The position numbers and the translations under genes were made by a program. Source: Bacteroidales bacterium UBA4459 (GTDB lineage Bacteria; Bacteroidota; Bacteroidia; Bacteroidales; F082). Taken from it: a stretch of 23,013 bases of DNA. Positions 15,679 to 22,548 of the stretch are shown here, piece after piece. The notes under the pieces are model-generated. The model did no database searches. It was given only the letters and a program-made list of their open reading frames with translations, and was not told the origin of the DNA. The stretch covers positions 1 through 23,013 of the forward strand of contig DGOT01000022.1 in NCBI GenBank assembly GCA_002389465.1, written 5' to 3'. Numbering within the stretch: the first letter of the stretch is position 1; every line of letters begins with the position of its first letter.

Positions 15679-16413
15679 ATGAAAAATATTTTTATTCTTT
15701 GTAGCATGTTGCTTGCCTTACCCTCAAATCTTTTTTCCCAGGATTACATTTACCTTCGCGATCAGCAGCAGCGGATAGCTGCAAAAAATATCAAAATCAG
15801 TGCTACTGAAATTTGGTATGAAAACCATGATACCGATGATGGGCAGGTTTATTCCATCAAGCCTGACCAGGTCAGTCTGATTGCCTATGAAAATGGTGAG
15901 GTCAGAATGATGCAAAGCAGAGCTAAGATCATCAAAACGTACGATTTCAAACGAAACCTGATCACCTATCACCTGTCCGATTTGATCATAAGCAATTTTA
16001 CCATGTCGTACGAACGAATACTGCAAAGTGGCAAACTCGGTATTCAAATCCCGGTTTCTTTTGGATATGGATCGGGGGATAATTTTGGAGATAATGTGCT
16101 GATCAGTAAGTTTTATAGCGGCATATACGTTAATTTTTATCCAAATGGTCAGGGAAAAGTTCGTTATCTGCTGGGGCCCGGAGTTAGATTGGGTGTGGGG
16201 CATGATAATGACAATAGCGACAGTCAAAACTATACAGACTCGTTTTATGGAAAACTGTTGGTAAATAACGGCGTTGTTTTCAGCCCTATTCCTGATTTGA
16301 GTTTGTCACTGGTTTTGTCGTTAGGTATTCGCTATTTTCCTGAAGCAGGCACATACAACGAAGAAGTGCGAACGACGGCTGCCTTTTCTTTTAATTTGTC
16401 TTATCGTTTTTAG
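15679..16413 (+). CDS. Predicted outer-membrane beta-barrel protein, function unknown
   Basis: 244-aa exported protein with signal peptide MKNIFILCSMLLALPSNLFSQ. Residues about 22-75 resemble a small domain common in exported Bacteroidetes proteins: repeated strands ending in an IKPDQVSLIAYENGEV-like segment. From about 95 the sequence alternates polar and hydrophobic residues with glycine and aromatic girdles (ITYHLSDLIISNFTMSYERIL, FGYGSGDNFG, SGIYVNFYPNG) and ends LSYRF with a terminal phenylalanine, a beta-barrel insertion signal. Eight to ten strands are plausible. It sits between the nqr terminator and apbE on the same strand. A link to NQR is not supported by its sequence; position alone suggests cotranscription with apbE. 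Confidence 0.65.
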   Translation: MKNIFILCSMLLALPSNLFSQDYIYLRDQQQRIAAKNIKISATEIWYENHDTDDGQVYSIKPDQVSLIAYENGEVRMMQSRAKIIKTYDFKRNLITYHLSDLIISNFTMSYERILQSGKLGIQIPVSFGYGSGDNFGDNVLISKFYSGIYVNFYPNGQGKVRYLLGPGVRLGVGHDNDNSDSQNYTDSFYGKLLVNNGVVFSPIPDLSLSLVLSLGIRYFPEAGTYNEEVRTTAAFSFNLSYRF

Positions 16414-16416
16414 GGA

Positions 16417-16436
16417 GGAAGTGAATGAGTACTTCC
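16417..16436 (+). repeat. Small inverted repeat between the barrel gene and apbE
   Basis: GGAAGT (16417-16422) and ACTTCC (16431-16436) form a 6-bp stem with an 8-nt loop, 3 bases after the stop of the barrel gene and 17 bases before apbE. There is no T run, so it is not a standard terminator. It may stabilise or partly block the downstream message. Confidence 0.4.
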
Positions 16437-16453
16437 GTAAAATACAATGAAGG

Positions 16454-17458
16454 ATGAATAAGCTGACCATTTTTCTTCTGCTGGTTCTTTCTTCCTGCAC
16501 ATTTGAAAAGGAAATAAAACCGGTTAAACTCTTCGGTGAAGCTCAGGGCACTTACTACTCTGTTATTTATTACGACAGTTTGCAGCGTGACTTTCAGGCG
16601 CAAATCGACTCGCTTCTGAATGCATTCGACCTTTCCGTTTCGCTATGGGTTCCAAATTCCATTCTGTCGCATGTAAACAACAACAAGGAAGTAATACTGG
16701 ATAAGTATTTCATCGATAATTTTAACCTGAGCATGAGGGTGGCCGAAGAAACTGATGGCGCGTTCGACCCTACCGTCGGGGCGCTGGTGCGGGCATGGGG
16801 TTTTGGTTTTGATGCCAGCCGGAAGGTAGATGACCATATTGTTGACTCGATCCTTGAGTTTACCGGTTACAGGAAGGTTCGCATAGAAAGTAAAAAACTT
16901 ATCAGGGAAGACAGGCGTATAACCATCGACTTTAATGCCATTGCCCAGGGGTATTCGGTAGACCTTGTCGGGGGATTTCTGGAATCAAAAGGAGTTGGCA
17001 ATTACCTGGTCGACATTGGCGGAGAGGTGAAAGCCAAAGGAACTAAACCCGATGGAAGTTTATGGAGAGTAGGCATAGAAAAACCTGCCAAACACAAAAA
17101 TGACGAACGGGAGCTGAAAGAAGTGATTGCCCTGAAAAATAAATCGGTGGCTACATCAGGAAGTTACCGCAAATTTTACGAAAAAGACGGTGTGCGGTAC
17201 TCCCATACCATTGATCCCAAAACAGGATATCCGGTACGGCATTCATTGTTAAGCGTGTCGGTAATTGCCGATAATACGGCCCTGGCCGATGCTTATGCCA
17301 CATCGTTTATGGTGTTGGGCCTTGATAAATCGAAGAAGTTCCTTGCCGCACATCCCGAACTGGATGCTTTTTTTATTTATACAGACAGCAAAGGGAATTA
17401 TCAAACTTTTGCCACCGAAGGTTTTAAGAAGTATGTAATGGAGGAATATCAGAATTGA
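16454..17458 (+). CDS. apbE: FAD:protein FMN transferase (ApbE), lipoprotein
   Basis: Mg2+-dependent enzyme that transfers FMN from FAD to threonine in Dxx[ST]GAT motifs; here it should modify NqrB T210 and NqrC T222. Length 334 aa. The N-terminus is a lipoprotein signal with lipobox LSSC (Cys15), placing it on the periplasmic face. Motifs: GAFDPTVGALVRAWGFG (102-118), DFNAIAQGYSVD (159-170), LVDIGGEVKAKG (185-196), HTIDPKTGYPV (251-261) and the metal-site region DNTALADAYAT (273-283). It lies about 900 bases downstream of nqrF on the same strand, the classic context, but after a terminator and an intervening gene, so its expression may be uncoupled from nqr. Confidence 0.96.
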   Translation: MNKLTIFLLLVLSSCTFEKEIKPVKLFGEAQGTYYSVIYYDSLQRDFQAQIDSLLNAFDLSVSLWVPNSILSHVNNNKEVILDKYFIDNFNLSMRVAEETDGAFDPTVGALVRAWGFGFDASRKVDDHIVDSILEFTGYRKVRIESKKLIREDRRITIDFNAIAQGYSVDLVGGFLESKGVGNYLVDIGGEVKAKGTKPDGSLWRVGIEKPAKHKNDERELKEVIALKNKSVATSGSYRKFYEKDGVRYSHTIDPKTGYPVRHSLLSVSVIADNTALADAYATSFMVLGLDKSKKFLAAHPELDAFFIYTDSKGNYQTFATEGFKKYVMEEYQN

Positions 17459-17479
17459 CAGTGAGCTTCAGCGCCCGCT

Positions 17480-17502
17480 GATTCGGGTTTGCAACCCGAA
17501 TC
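17480..17502. repeat. REP-like perfect hairpin, 10-bp arms, 3-nt loop
   Basis: GATTCGGGTT (17480-17489), loop TGC, AACCCGAATC (17493-17502). The stem is perfect and more GC-rich than its surroundings, and no T run follows, so it is not an ordinary terminator. Such short high-quality hairpins in gaps between genes resemble REP elements mobilised by RAYT (TnpA-REP) transposases. I see only one copy in this window. Confidence 0.45.
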
Positions 17503-17526
17503 ATACACGAAGTAATACCGTAAAAA

Positions 17527-17553
17527 CGCAGCTCTCCGGAACTGCGCTTTTTT
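17527..17553 (+). terminator. Terminator downstream of apbE
   Basis: CGCAG (17527-17531) and CTGCG (17542-17546) enclose a 10-nt loop, followed by C and six Ts, with five As before the stem. The A/T flanks allow function on both strands. It closes the barrel-apbE unit before the rubrerythrin promoter. Confidence 0.7.
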
Positions 17554-17590
17554 AAATCTTAGCCCAGACAGCAAGAAATGAATTAATATG

Positions 17591-17598
17591 TACATTTG
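17591..17598 (+). promoter_or_regulatory. -7 box for rubrerythrin
   Basis: TACATTTG, an exact TAnnTTTG match, predicts a leader of about 40 nt before the ATG at 17647. It lies after the apbE terminator, so rubrerythrin is its own transcription unit. No clear -33 element. Confidence 0.5.
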
Positions 17599-17646
17599 AA
17601 AAATAGAACAAAATTTAAACAACCTTTAGGATAAAATTGAAACCTT

Positions 17647-18222
17647 ATGAAGAGCTTAAAAGGAACACAAACCGAACAAAACCTGCTGAAAGCTTTTGCA
17701 GGTGAGTCGCAGGCACGCATGCGCTACGATTATTTTGCCAAACAGGCCAAAAAGGAAGGGCTGGAACAGATATCGGCCATCTTTGCCGAAACGGCTCTGA
17801 ACGAAAAAGAACATGCCAAGCGGTTCTTTAAATTCCTCGAAGGGGGCATGGTGGAAATAACTGCTGCTTATCCGGCAGGTGTGATCGGTACGACCATGGA
17901 AAATCTGAAAGCCGCTGCCGACGGAGAAAATGAAGAATGGACGGAGTTGTACCCAATGTTTGCCGATATAGCTGCCGAAGAAGGGTTTAAAGAAGTAGCC
18001 GTTGCGTTCCGTATGATCGCCAAAGTGGAAAAAGCCCACGAAGAAAGATACCGGAAATTATACCAGAACCTGGAGGAAGGAAAAGTTTTCAAACGGGAAG
18101 GTACGCTGGTATGGAAGTGCCGTAATTGTGGCTACCTGCACGAAGGAAAAAAGGCGCCCAAAACCTGTCCGGCCTGTCTGCACCCGCAGAGTTATTTCGA
18201 AATTCAGGAAACGAATTATTAA
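17647..18222 (+). CDS. rbr: Rubrerythrin
   Basis: Cytoplasmic non-haem diiron peroxidase that reduces hydrogen peroxide with electrons passed through a rubredoxin-like site; typical of anaerobes and microaerophiles. Length 191 aa, the standard two-domain size. The ferritin-like domain supplies E20, E53 with H56 (NEKEH), glutamates near 94-97, and E128 with H131 (VEKAH). The C-terminal rubredoxin-like domain binds one iron through C158, C161, C174 and C177 (WKCRNCGYLHEG, then CPAC). It has its own promoter and converges on the small membrane protein gene, 27 bases away. Its place next to a respiratory module suits oxidative-stress defence. Confidence 0.97.
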   Translation: MKSLKGTQTEQNLLKAFAGESQARMRYDYFAKQAKKEGLEQISAIFAETALNEKEHAKRFFKFLEGGMVEITAAYPAGVIGTTMENLKAAADGENEEWTELYPMFADIAAEEGFKEVAVAFRMIAKVEKAHEERYRKLYQNLEEGKVFKREGTLVWKCRNCGYLHEGKKAPKTCPACLHPQSYFEIQETNY

Positions 18223-18249
18223 GGGCACGTGTGGTAACGTGACAGCAGT

Positions 18250-18483
18250 TTAGTCAGTCTGTAGTGTTTCAATCTTAATTTTGGCGATGATGTCTTCTTT
18301 GTTATGACAGCTTCCATTGCCTTCGCCGCCGCATACACAGCCAATCCGCTCGCCGGTTTTGGGGTGGACGGAGGAACATGACTTTTTGAATTCACCGTCT
18401 TTCTTGAAAAACATTTTTACGGCTATACCCGCAAAGGCCAGCCCGAGAAGGACAATAGTGATGAGTAATATTTTGAGAAACAT
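18250..18483 (-). CDS. Small single-helix four-cysteine membrane protein, possible NqrM-like NQR maturation factor
   Basis: 77-aa protein starting at ATG 18481-18483 (MFLKILLITI). The longer in-frame start at 18585 adds 34 residues of poor quality and was rejected. One transmembrane helix (about 3-25) is followed by a basic stretch (KMFFKKDGEFKK) and a soluble tail with four cysteines: C36, C49, C51 and C59, pattern C-x12-C-x-C-x7-C. Known NqrM (DUF539) proteins share this plan: one helix and four cysteines including a CxC, and they are required to build the NqrD/NqrE iron site. Bacteroidetes relatives are usually labelled only as membrane or secreted protein. The gene lies near nqr, apbE and rbr but on the opposite strand. 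The protein is real with high likelihood; the NqrM role is inference, perhaps 40-50 percent. Confidence 0.75.
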   Translation of the reverse strand: MFLKILLITIVLLGLAFAGIAVKMFFKKDGEFKKSCSSVHPKTGERIGCVCGGEGNGSCHNKEDIIAKIKIETLQTD

Positions 18484-18597
18484 GATGCGTCGGTTTATAT
18501 CCTGCAAAAATAATATTAATAATTGTGCCGATACATAATTAAGTGAATAATTCTCGGCAACGTGTGCGCATTGCAAAGGACACAATATTCCCGATGC

Positions 18598-19350
18598 TTA
18601 CCTTTTGAACTCGTAACAGATAATGGCTGTGGCAATGGATGCGTTCAGCGACTCGGCAGAAGTTGCTCCGGCAGGCAGGCCCGGAATGGTGATCTTATGG
18701 TCTATCAGCGGCAGGAGTTTTTTGGAAATGCCGTGTGCTTCACTGCCGATCAGGATAATCCCTTTGTTCGGTTTAGGTATTTCGGTCAGGTTTTTTCCGT
18801 CAAGTACGGCACCGAATACACGCAGATAGTCCGGCTTGGTTTTCAGCAGTTCAAACAGATCATCGTAGGTTACCTGTACGCGCGACAGTGAACCCATGCT
18901 GGCCTGAACTACCTTGGGGTTGTATTTGTCCACCGACTCGCCGGAGCAGATAATAGTGCGGATGCCAAACCAGTCGGCTGTGCGGATAATAGTACCCATA
19001 TTGCCTGGGTCGCGCAGGTCGTCCAGCATCAGGATCAGGTCGTTTATTTGCTGCAGGTCGTGTGTTGTTTGTTCAGCCTGAACAAAAACAGCCAATACCT
19101 CAGAAGGGTTTTTCAGACTGCTGATTTTCTTCAGCTCTTTCATGCTTACTTCCGTAACAGGCACCTTGCCCACCTCCTGACGATGCCTTTCCATCCATTC
19201 TTCGGTAGCCAGCAATTCCTCTGTTTCGATGCCGCTTTTAATAAAGTCAAGTACGTTGGTGGTTCCTTCGGCAACAAACAAGCCATGCAGCTGGCGATAT
19301 TTTCGCTGCTGCAGCGAGGAGATAAATTTGATACGGGCTTTGCTGATCAT
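18598..19350 (-). CDS. TrmH/SpoU-family RNA 2'-O-methyltransferase
   Basis: SAM-dependent methyltransferase of the SPOUT superfamily that methylates a ribose in rRNA or tRNA. Length 250 aa. Residues about 1-90 form a SpoU substrate-binding-type domain (FVAEGTTNVLDFIKSG). The three SpoU motifs follow in order: DPGNMGTIIRTADWFG (114-129), LIGSEAHGIS (200-209) and AESLNASIATAI (232-243). The target nucleotide cannot be told from sequence alone; TrmH, RlmB and TsnR-type enzymes share these motifs. It lies 60 bases downstream of rplI, beyond a strong terminator, with a candidate promoter next to that terminator. Confidence 0.92.
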   Translation of the reverse strand: MISKARIKFISSLQQRKYRQLHGLFVAEGTTNVLDFIKSGIETEELLATEEWMERHRQEVGKVPVTEVSMKELKKISSLKNPSEVLAVFVQAEQTTHDLQQINDLILMLDDLRDPGNMGTIIRTADWFGIRTIICSGESVDKYNPKVVQASMGSLSRVQVTYDDLFELLKTKPDYLRVFGAVLDGKNLTEIPKPNKGIILIGSEAHGISKKLLPLIDHKITIPGLPAGATSAESLNASIATAIICYEFKR

Positions 19351-19358
19351 AAGGCATT

Positions 19359-19388
19359 AAAAAAACCCTGACGATATTGTCAGGGTTT
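19359..19388 (-). terminator. Terminator of the rpsF-rpsR-rplI operon
   Basis: AAACCCTGAC (19363-19372) and GTCAGGGTTT (19379-19388) form a perfect 10-bp stem with a 6-nt loop. Read on the minus strand, a seven-base T run overlaps the stem base and ends 9 bases before the methyltransferase ATG. Confidence 0.9.
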
Positions 19389-19396
19389 CAAATGTA
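19389..19396 (-). promoter_or_regulatory. Candidate -7 box for the RNA methyltransferase, abutting the terminator
   Basis: The minus strand reads TACATTTG, an exact TAnnTTTG match, immediately before the terminator stem. A transcript from here would start inside the 5' arm and so could not form the full hairpin. Confidence 0.35.
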
Positions 19397-19410
19397 CGTA
19401 AAATCTTAAT

Positions 19411-19860
19411 TTACTCAGCAACAACGTCAAGGTCGATTTCTACCTCGATCTCTTTGTGCAATTTAACTTTGGCTTTATGTTTGCCTACCTCTTTAATGTG
19501 TTCTTCGTTAAGAACGATGTTCTTGCGGTCAATCTCAAGGTTCTTCTGTTCTTTGATAGCACTGGCAATGATGATGTTGTTCACCGAGCCGAAGATCTTT
19601 CCGGTCGAGCTGGCTTTGACGGCGATTTTCAATTCCGTGCCTTCCAGTGCCTGAGCTATTGTTTCAGCTTCCTTAACAATTTTTTCTTCTTTAAAAGCCT
19701 GTTGCTTTTTCAGTTCGGTTAATACCTTTTTGCTCGATGTGGTGGCAACAATGGCCATGCCCTTCGGGATAAGGTAATTCCGTGCGTATCCGTCTTTTAC
19801 TTTGATCAGGTCGTTTTTATAACCTAATCCTGTAATGTCTTTTTTAAGTATAATTTCCAT
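19411..19860 (-). CDS. rplI: 50S ribosomal protein L9
   Basis: Structural protein of the large ribosomal subunit that binds 23S rRNA, 149 aa as expected. The N-terminal L9 signature is clear: GLGYKNDLIKVKDGYARNYLIPKGMA, residues 12-37. A long charged helix (about 45-75) links to the C-terminal RNA-binding domain (GKIFGSVNNIIIASAI). Last gene of the rpsF-rpsR-rplI operon, 15 nt after rpsR. A purine-rich stretch with GGAGG lies upstream of the ATG. Confidence 0.98.
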   Translation of the reverse strand: MEIILKKDITGLGYKNDLIKVKDGYARNYLIPKGMAIVATTSSKKVLTELKKQQAFKEEKIVKEAETIAQALEGTELKIAVKASSTGKIFGSVNNIIIASAIKEQKNLEIDRKNIVLNEEHIKEVGKHKAKVKLHKEIEVEIDLDVVAE

Positions 19861-19875
19861 CTCCTGGTCCCTCCG

Positions 19876-20145
19876 TTATTTAAGTAAGTCAGCAACGTAA
19901 GGCATCAACGCAAGGTGGCGGGCTCTTTTGACAGCCTGGGCCACTTTTTTCTGGTATTTTGTTGAAGTGCCTGTGATACGTCGCGGTAAAATTTTACCTT
20001 GTTCATTGACAAATTTCAATAAAAAGTCAGCATCTTTATAATCGATAAATTTGATGCGGCTCTTTTTAAACCGGCAGTATTTTTTCTTTTTGGTGTCGAC
20101 TGCAATCGGGGTCAGGTATTTAATATCTGAGTTTCCTTGTGCCAT
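19876..20145 (-). CDS. rpsR: 30S ribosomal protein S18
   Basis: Small-subunit protein that dimerises with S6 on 16S rRNA, 89 aa. The conserved core reads DYKDADFLLKFVNEQGKILPRRITGT, then KYQKKVAQAVKRARHLALMPYV. The N-terminus is basic (KKKKYCRFKKSR) with a single cysteine, so no zinc site. Middle gene of the operon, 29 nt after rpsF. Confidence 0.98.
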   Translation of the reverse strand: MAQGNSDIKYLTPIAVDTKKKKYCRFKKSRIKFIDYKDADFLLKFVNEQGKILPRRITGTSTKYQKKVAQAVKRARHLALMPYVADLLK

Positions 20146-20174
20146 AATTTCTTTGTTTTAAGATTAATGATTTG

Positions 20175-20534
20175 TTACGCTTCTTCTACCTTTTCGGTCT
20201 TTACTGCAGCCAATCTTATGCGTCTTTTTTCGTTGTAGGCAACAGCGTGTTTGTCTAATTTTACGGTAAGGAAGCGTAAAATGCGCTCATCACGTTTGAA
20301 CTGTAGCTCAAGGTCGGTGATAATGGACCCATCGTTTTTATACTCAAACAACTGGTAAAAACCTGTTGATTTCTTTTGTATGGGGTAGGCAAGTTTGCGC
20401 ATGCCCCAGTTCTCGCGATGCACGATCTCGGCACCATTTTTTTTGAGGTAACCCTCATACTTCTTTACCGCTTCCTTCATCTGTTCATCAGACAAAACGG
20501 GAGTTAAAATGAAAACGGTTTCATACTGGTTCAT
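20175..20534 (-). CDS. rpsF: 30S ribosomal protein S6
   Basis: Small-subunit protein, partner of S18. The start at 20534 (MNQYETVFILTPVLSD) gives 119 aa and the normal S6 N-terminus. A longer in-frame start at 20708 would overlap wecB and was rejected. The S6 core is visible: GAEIVHRENWGMRKLAYPIQKK, then FYQLFEYKNDG and DERILRFLTVKLDK. First gene of rpsF-rpsR-rplI, with a two-box promoter upstream. Confidence 0.98.
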   Translation of the reverse strand: MNQYETVFILTPVLSDEQMKEAVKKYEGYLKKNGAEIVHRENWGMRKLAYPIQKKSTGFYQLFEYKNDGSIITDLELQFKRDERILRFLTVKLDKHAVAYNEKRRIRLAAVKTEKVEEA

Positions 20535-20568
20535 AATATTAATTTTGTTAAATGATTGATTATTAATA

Positions 20569-20580
20569 CCCAAAAATGGG
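20569..20580 (-). promoter_or_regulatory. Short hairpin at the 5' end of the rpsF leader
   Basis: CCCA-4 nt-TGGG in the minus-strand transcript, right at the predicted start point (about 20579). It may protect the 5' end or take part in S6:S18 feedback. I do not recognise the conserved S6:S18 leader motif here. Confidence 0.3.
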
Positions 20581-20584
20581 AGCG

Positions 20585-20614
20585 CAAAGATAGAAATTAT
20601 TTCGTTAATGACAA
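20585..20614 (-). promoter_or_regulatory. rpsF operon promoter with both Bacteroidetes boxes
   Basis: On the minus strand TTG (20612-20614) is followed after 19 bases by TATCTTTG (20585-20592), fitting the TTG-N19-TAnnTTTG consensus. The predicted start is near 20579, giving a leader of about 45 nt. This is the best-formed promoter in the window, as expected for ribosomal proteins. The -33 box overlaps a 5-bp hairpin (AAGCC-TGC-GGCTT, 20613-20625). Confidence 0.65.
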
Positions 20615-20664
20615 GCCTGCGGCTTAAGTTTTTAGCCCTAAACTTCAATTCCGGAACTCCGAAC

Positions 20665-21810
20665 TTATTTGTTATCCAGAATCGTCTGGCAGATAAATCC
20701 CGCCGCATTCCCGTCGCCGAATATCGAAGGATATGCCGACGAATGCGTGTTTGCCACGAAGTGAGTATAGGCTTCCGTTATTTTATCCCGGTCAACATCT
20801 GTGACGACACCTGCGCCAACATCCACGATCTCTTTCCATTCTGTTTCGGATCGGAGTATGATACAGGGTTTTTTAAAAAAGTAGGCTTCTTTTTGTACAC
20901 CTCCCGAATCTGTTATGACCAGCCTGCATTTACTTTCCAGTACGATCATATCCAGGAAAGAAACGGGCGGGATGATCCGCATGTATGGATTCTCGTTCAG
21001 TTTTGTTCTGACAGAAGATTCCAGCAGCTCTTCCATCGCTTTAGCTGTTCGCGGATGTAGCGGTAGAACAAAGGGGGTTTTGTGTGCCCGGCTGAGTTCG
21101 TTTATTGTAGAAAAGATTGTATTTAGGCGCTGCGCATCATCCGTATTGTTGTTGCGGTGGATGGTACAAAGCGTAAATTCTCCGTTCAAGTCGTGTTTGT
21201 CAAGCACCTTGCTCTTTTTAAAAGCGGTTTTTTGGTAGTGCATAGTGTTGTCGTACATCACATCACCGCAATGAAACACGCCGGGATTGTCGGGAGTGAA
21301 TGGCTTGGTTGTTGTTTCAGAGAAGCCTTCCTTGACCAGGTTGTTCAGTCCTGTAGAAGTAGGCGTAAACAACAGCGCAGACACATGATCACATGTAATG
21401 CGGTTAATCTCTTCGGGCATGGTTTTGTTAAACGAACGCAAGCCTGCCTCGATGTGTACCACCGGAATGTTCAGTTTGGAAGCGGCAACGGCGCCTGCCA
21501 GTGTTGAGTTGGTGTCGCCGTACAAAATGACATAATCGGGAAATTCATGCAATAAAATCTTTTCGAGATCCATGATCATTCTTCCGGTTTGCACCCCGTG
21601 TGAGGCACTTCCGATACCCAGGTTGAAATCAGGCAGCGGAATATCCAGTTCATCAATGAATACCTGCGACATTTTAGTGTCGTAGTGCTGGCCCGTATGC
21701 ACCAGGATTTCCCTGATCTCGTCGGTGTGGTTGTTACGGATCTCCCTGCTCAGTGCAGCAGCTTTGATAATCTGAGGGCGGGCGCCTATGACGGTAACTA
21801 TTTTCAGCAT
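20665..21810 (-). CDS. wecB: UDP-N-acetylglucosamine 2-epimerase (non-hydrolysing)
   Basis: Cytoplasmic enzyme interconverting UDP-GlcNAc and UDP-ManNAc for surface polysaccharide synthesis, 381 aa, the family length. The N-terminus MLKIVTVIGARPQIIK is characteristic. Further motifs are HTGQHYD (38-44), YGDTNST (97-103), HIEAGLRS (119-126), PEEINR (132-137), a central IHRNNNTD segment, and ITDSGGVQKEA near residue 290. It follows radC by 22 nt on the same strand, probably a two-gene unit, although the functions differ. No other polysaccharide gene adjoins. Some relatives act on modified sugars, so exact substrate choice is not certain. Confidence 0.93.
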   Translation of the reverse strand: MLKIVTVIGARPQIIKAAALSREIRNNHTDEIREILVHTGQHYDTKMSQVFIDELDIPLPDFNLGIGSASHGVQTGRMIMDLEKILLHEFPDYVILYGDTNSTLAGAVAASKLNIPVVHIEAGLRSFNKTMPEEINRITCDHVSALLFTPTSTGLNNLVKEGFSETTTKPFTPDNPGVFHCGDVMYDNTMHYQKTAFKKSKVLDKHDLNGEFTLCTIHRNNNTDDAQRLNTIFSTINELSRAHKTPFVLPLHPRTAKAMEELLESSVRTKLNENPYMRIIPPVSFLDMIVLESKCRLVITDSGGVQKEAYFFKKPCIILRSETEWKEIVDVGAGVVTDVDRDKITEAYTHFVANTHSSAYPSIFGDGNAAGFICQTILDNK

Positions 21811-21832
21811 ATCTCTCTTTTTCGGCGTAAAG

Positions 21833-22528
21833 TTAAATCAAAGATTCGTCGGCGAAGCTAAAATACTTGTCGGTACCAATGATCAGGTGGTCGAGGACGT
21901 TAATTTCGAGCACTTTTCCCGAGTTGACGATCTTTTTTGTCAGTTCAATATCGTTGGTGCTGGGTTTCATATTGTTGGACGGATGATTGTGTGCCAGGAT
22001 GATCGAAGAGGCGTTGTGGTCGAGGGCGATCTTGAATATTTTTTTCGGGTCGGCCACAGTGCCTGCCATCCCGCCTTCGCTGATGTTCACTTTCCGGATC
22101 ACCTGATTGGCCCTGTCGAGCAACAAAATCCAGAACTCTTCGTAGTTTTTATCCGCTAATTCGGCATACAGGATGTTATACACGTCTTCACTCGATTTAA
22201 TTTTTTTCCTTTCCGGAATCTCATCGGCACGTCTTCTTTTGCCCAGTTCGAGGGCTGCCACAATACTGACGGCTTTGGCCATGCCTATCCCTTTGAACTT
22301 CATTAGATCTTTAACACTCAGCCTGGACAATTCGGCCAGGTTGTCATCAACGGAATTCAGTATTCTTTGGGCCAGGGCCACAGCCGACTCTTCCGCATTA
22401 CCAGAGGCAATCAGGATGGCGATCAGTTCCGCACGGGTTAGTTTTCCCTTACCCTGAAGCATTAGCTTTTCCCTCGGCTTGTCGTCATCGGACCAGTTTT
22501 TTATAGAAAGCTTTCCGGTTTCGTTCAT
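21833..22528 (-). CDS. radC: RadC-family JAB/MPN-domain protein
   Basis: 231-aa member of the RadC family, historically called a DNA repair protein though that role is disputed. An N-terminal helix-hairpin-helix-like region (LMKFKGIGMAKAVSIVAALEL, 75-95) precedes the JAMM metalloprotease-like domain: HNHPS (180-184) gives metal ligands H180 and H182, with D193 further along (KPSTND). The usual glycine after HNHPS is asparagine here. It lies between the rpsT terminator and wecB; a weak TAnnTTTA box 21 bases upstream may drive both radC and wecB. Confidence 0.94.
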   Translation of the reverse strand: MNETGKLSIKNWSDDDKPREKLMLQGKGKLTRAELIAILIASGNAEESAVALAQRILNSVDDNLAELSRLSVKDLMKFKGIGMAKAVSIVAALELGKRRRADEIPERKKIKSSEDVYNILYAELADKNYEEFWILLLDRANQVIRKVNISEGGMAGTVADPKKIFKIALDHNASSIILAHNHPSNNMKPSTNDIELTKKIVNSGKVLEINVLDHLIIGTDKYFSFADESLI

Positions 22529-22548
22529 GAGTTGTGGCTTAAGGCGGG

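Noticed and set aside
18226..18241. CACGT-N6-ACGTG inverted repeat between rubrerythrin and the small membrane gene
   Set aside because: A 5-bp stem with no T run in a 27-base convergent gap is too weak to call a terminator.
18484..18585. 34-residue extension of the small membrane protein
   Set aside because: A cysteine-rich, non-conserved extension would place the helix internally; the ATG at 18483 begins directly with the membrane segment.
20535..20708. N-terminal extension of rpsF
   Set aside because: It would overlap the end of wecB and span the promoter; S6 proteins start at MNQYE.
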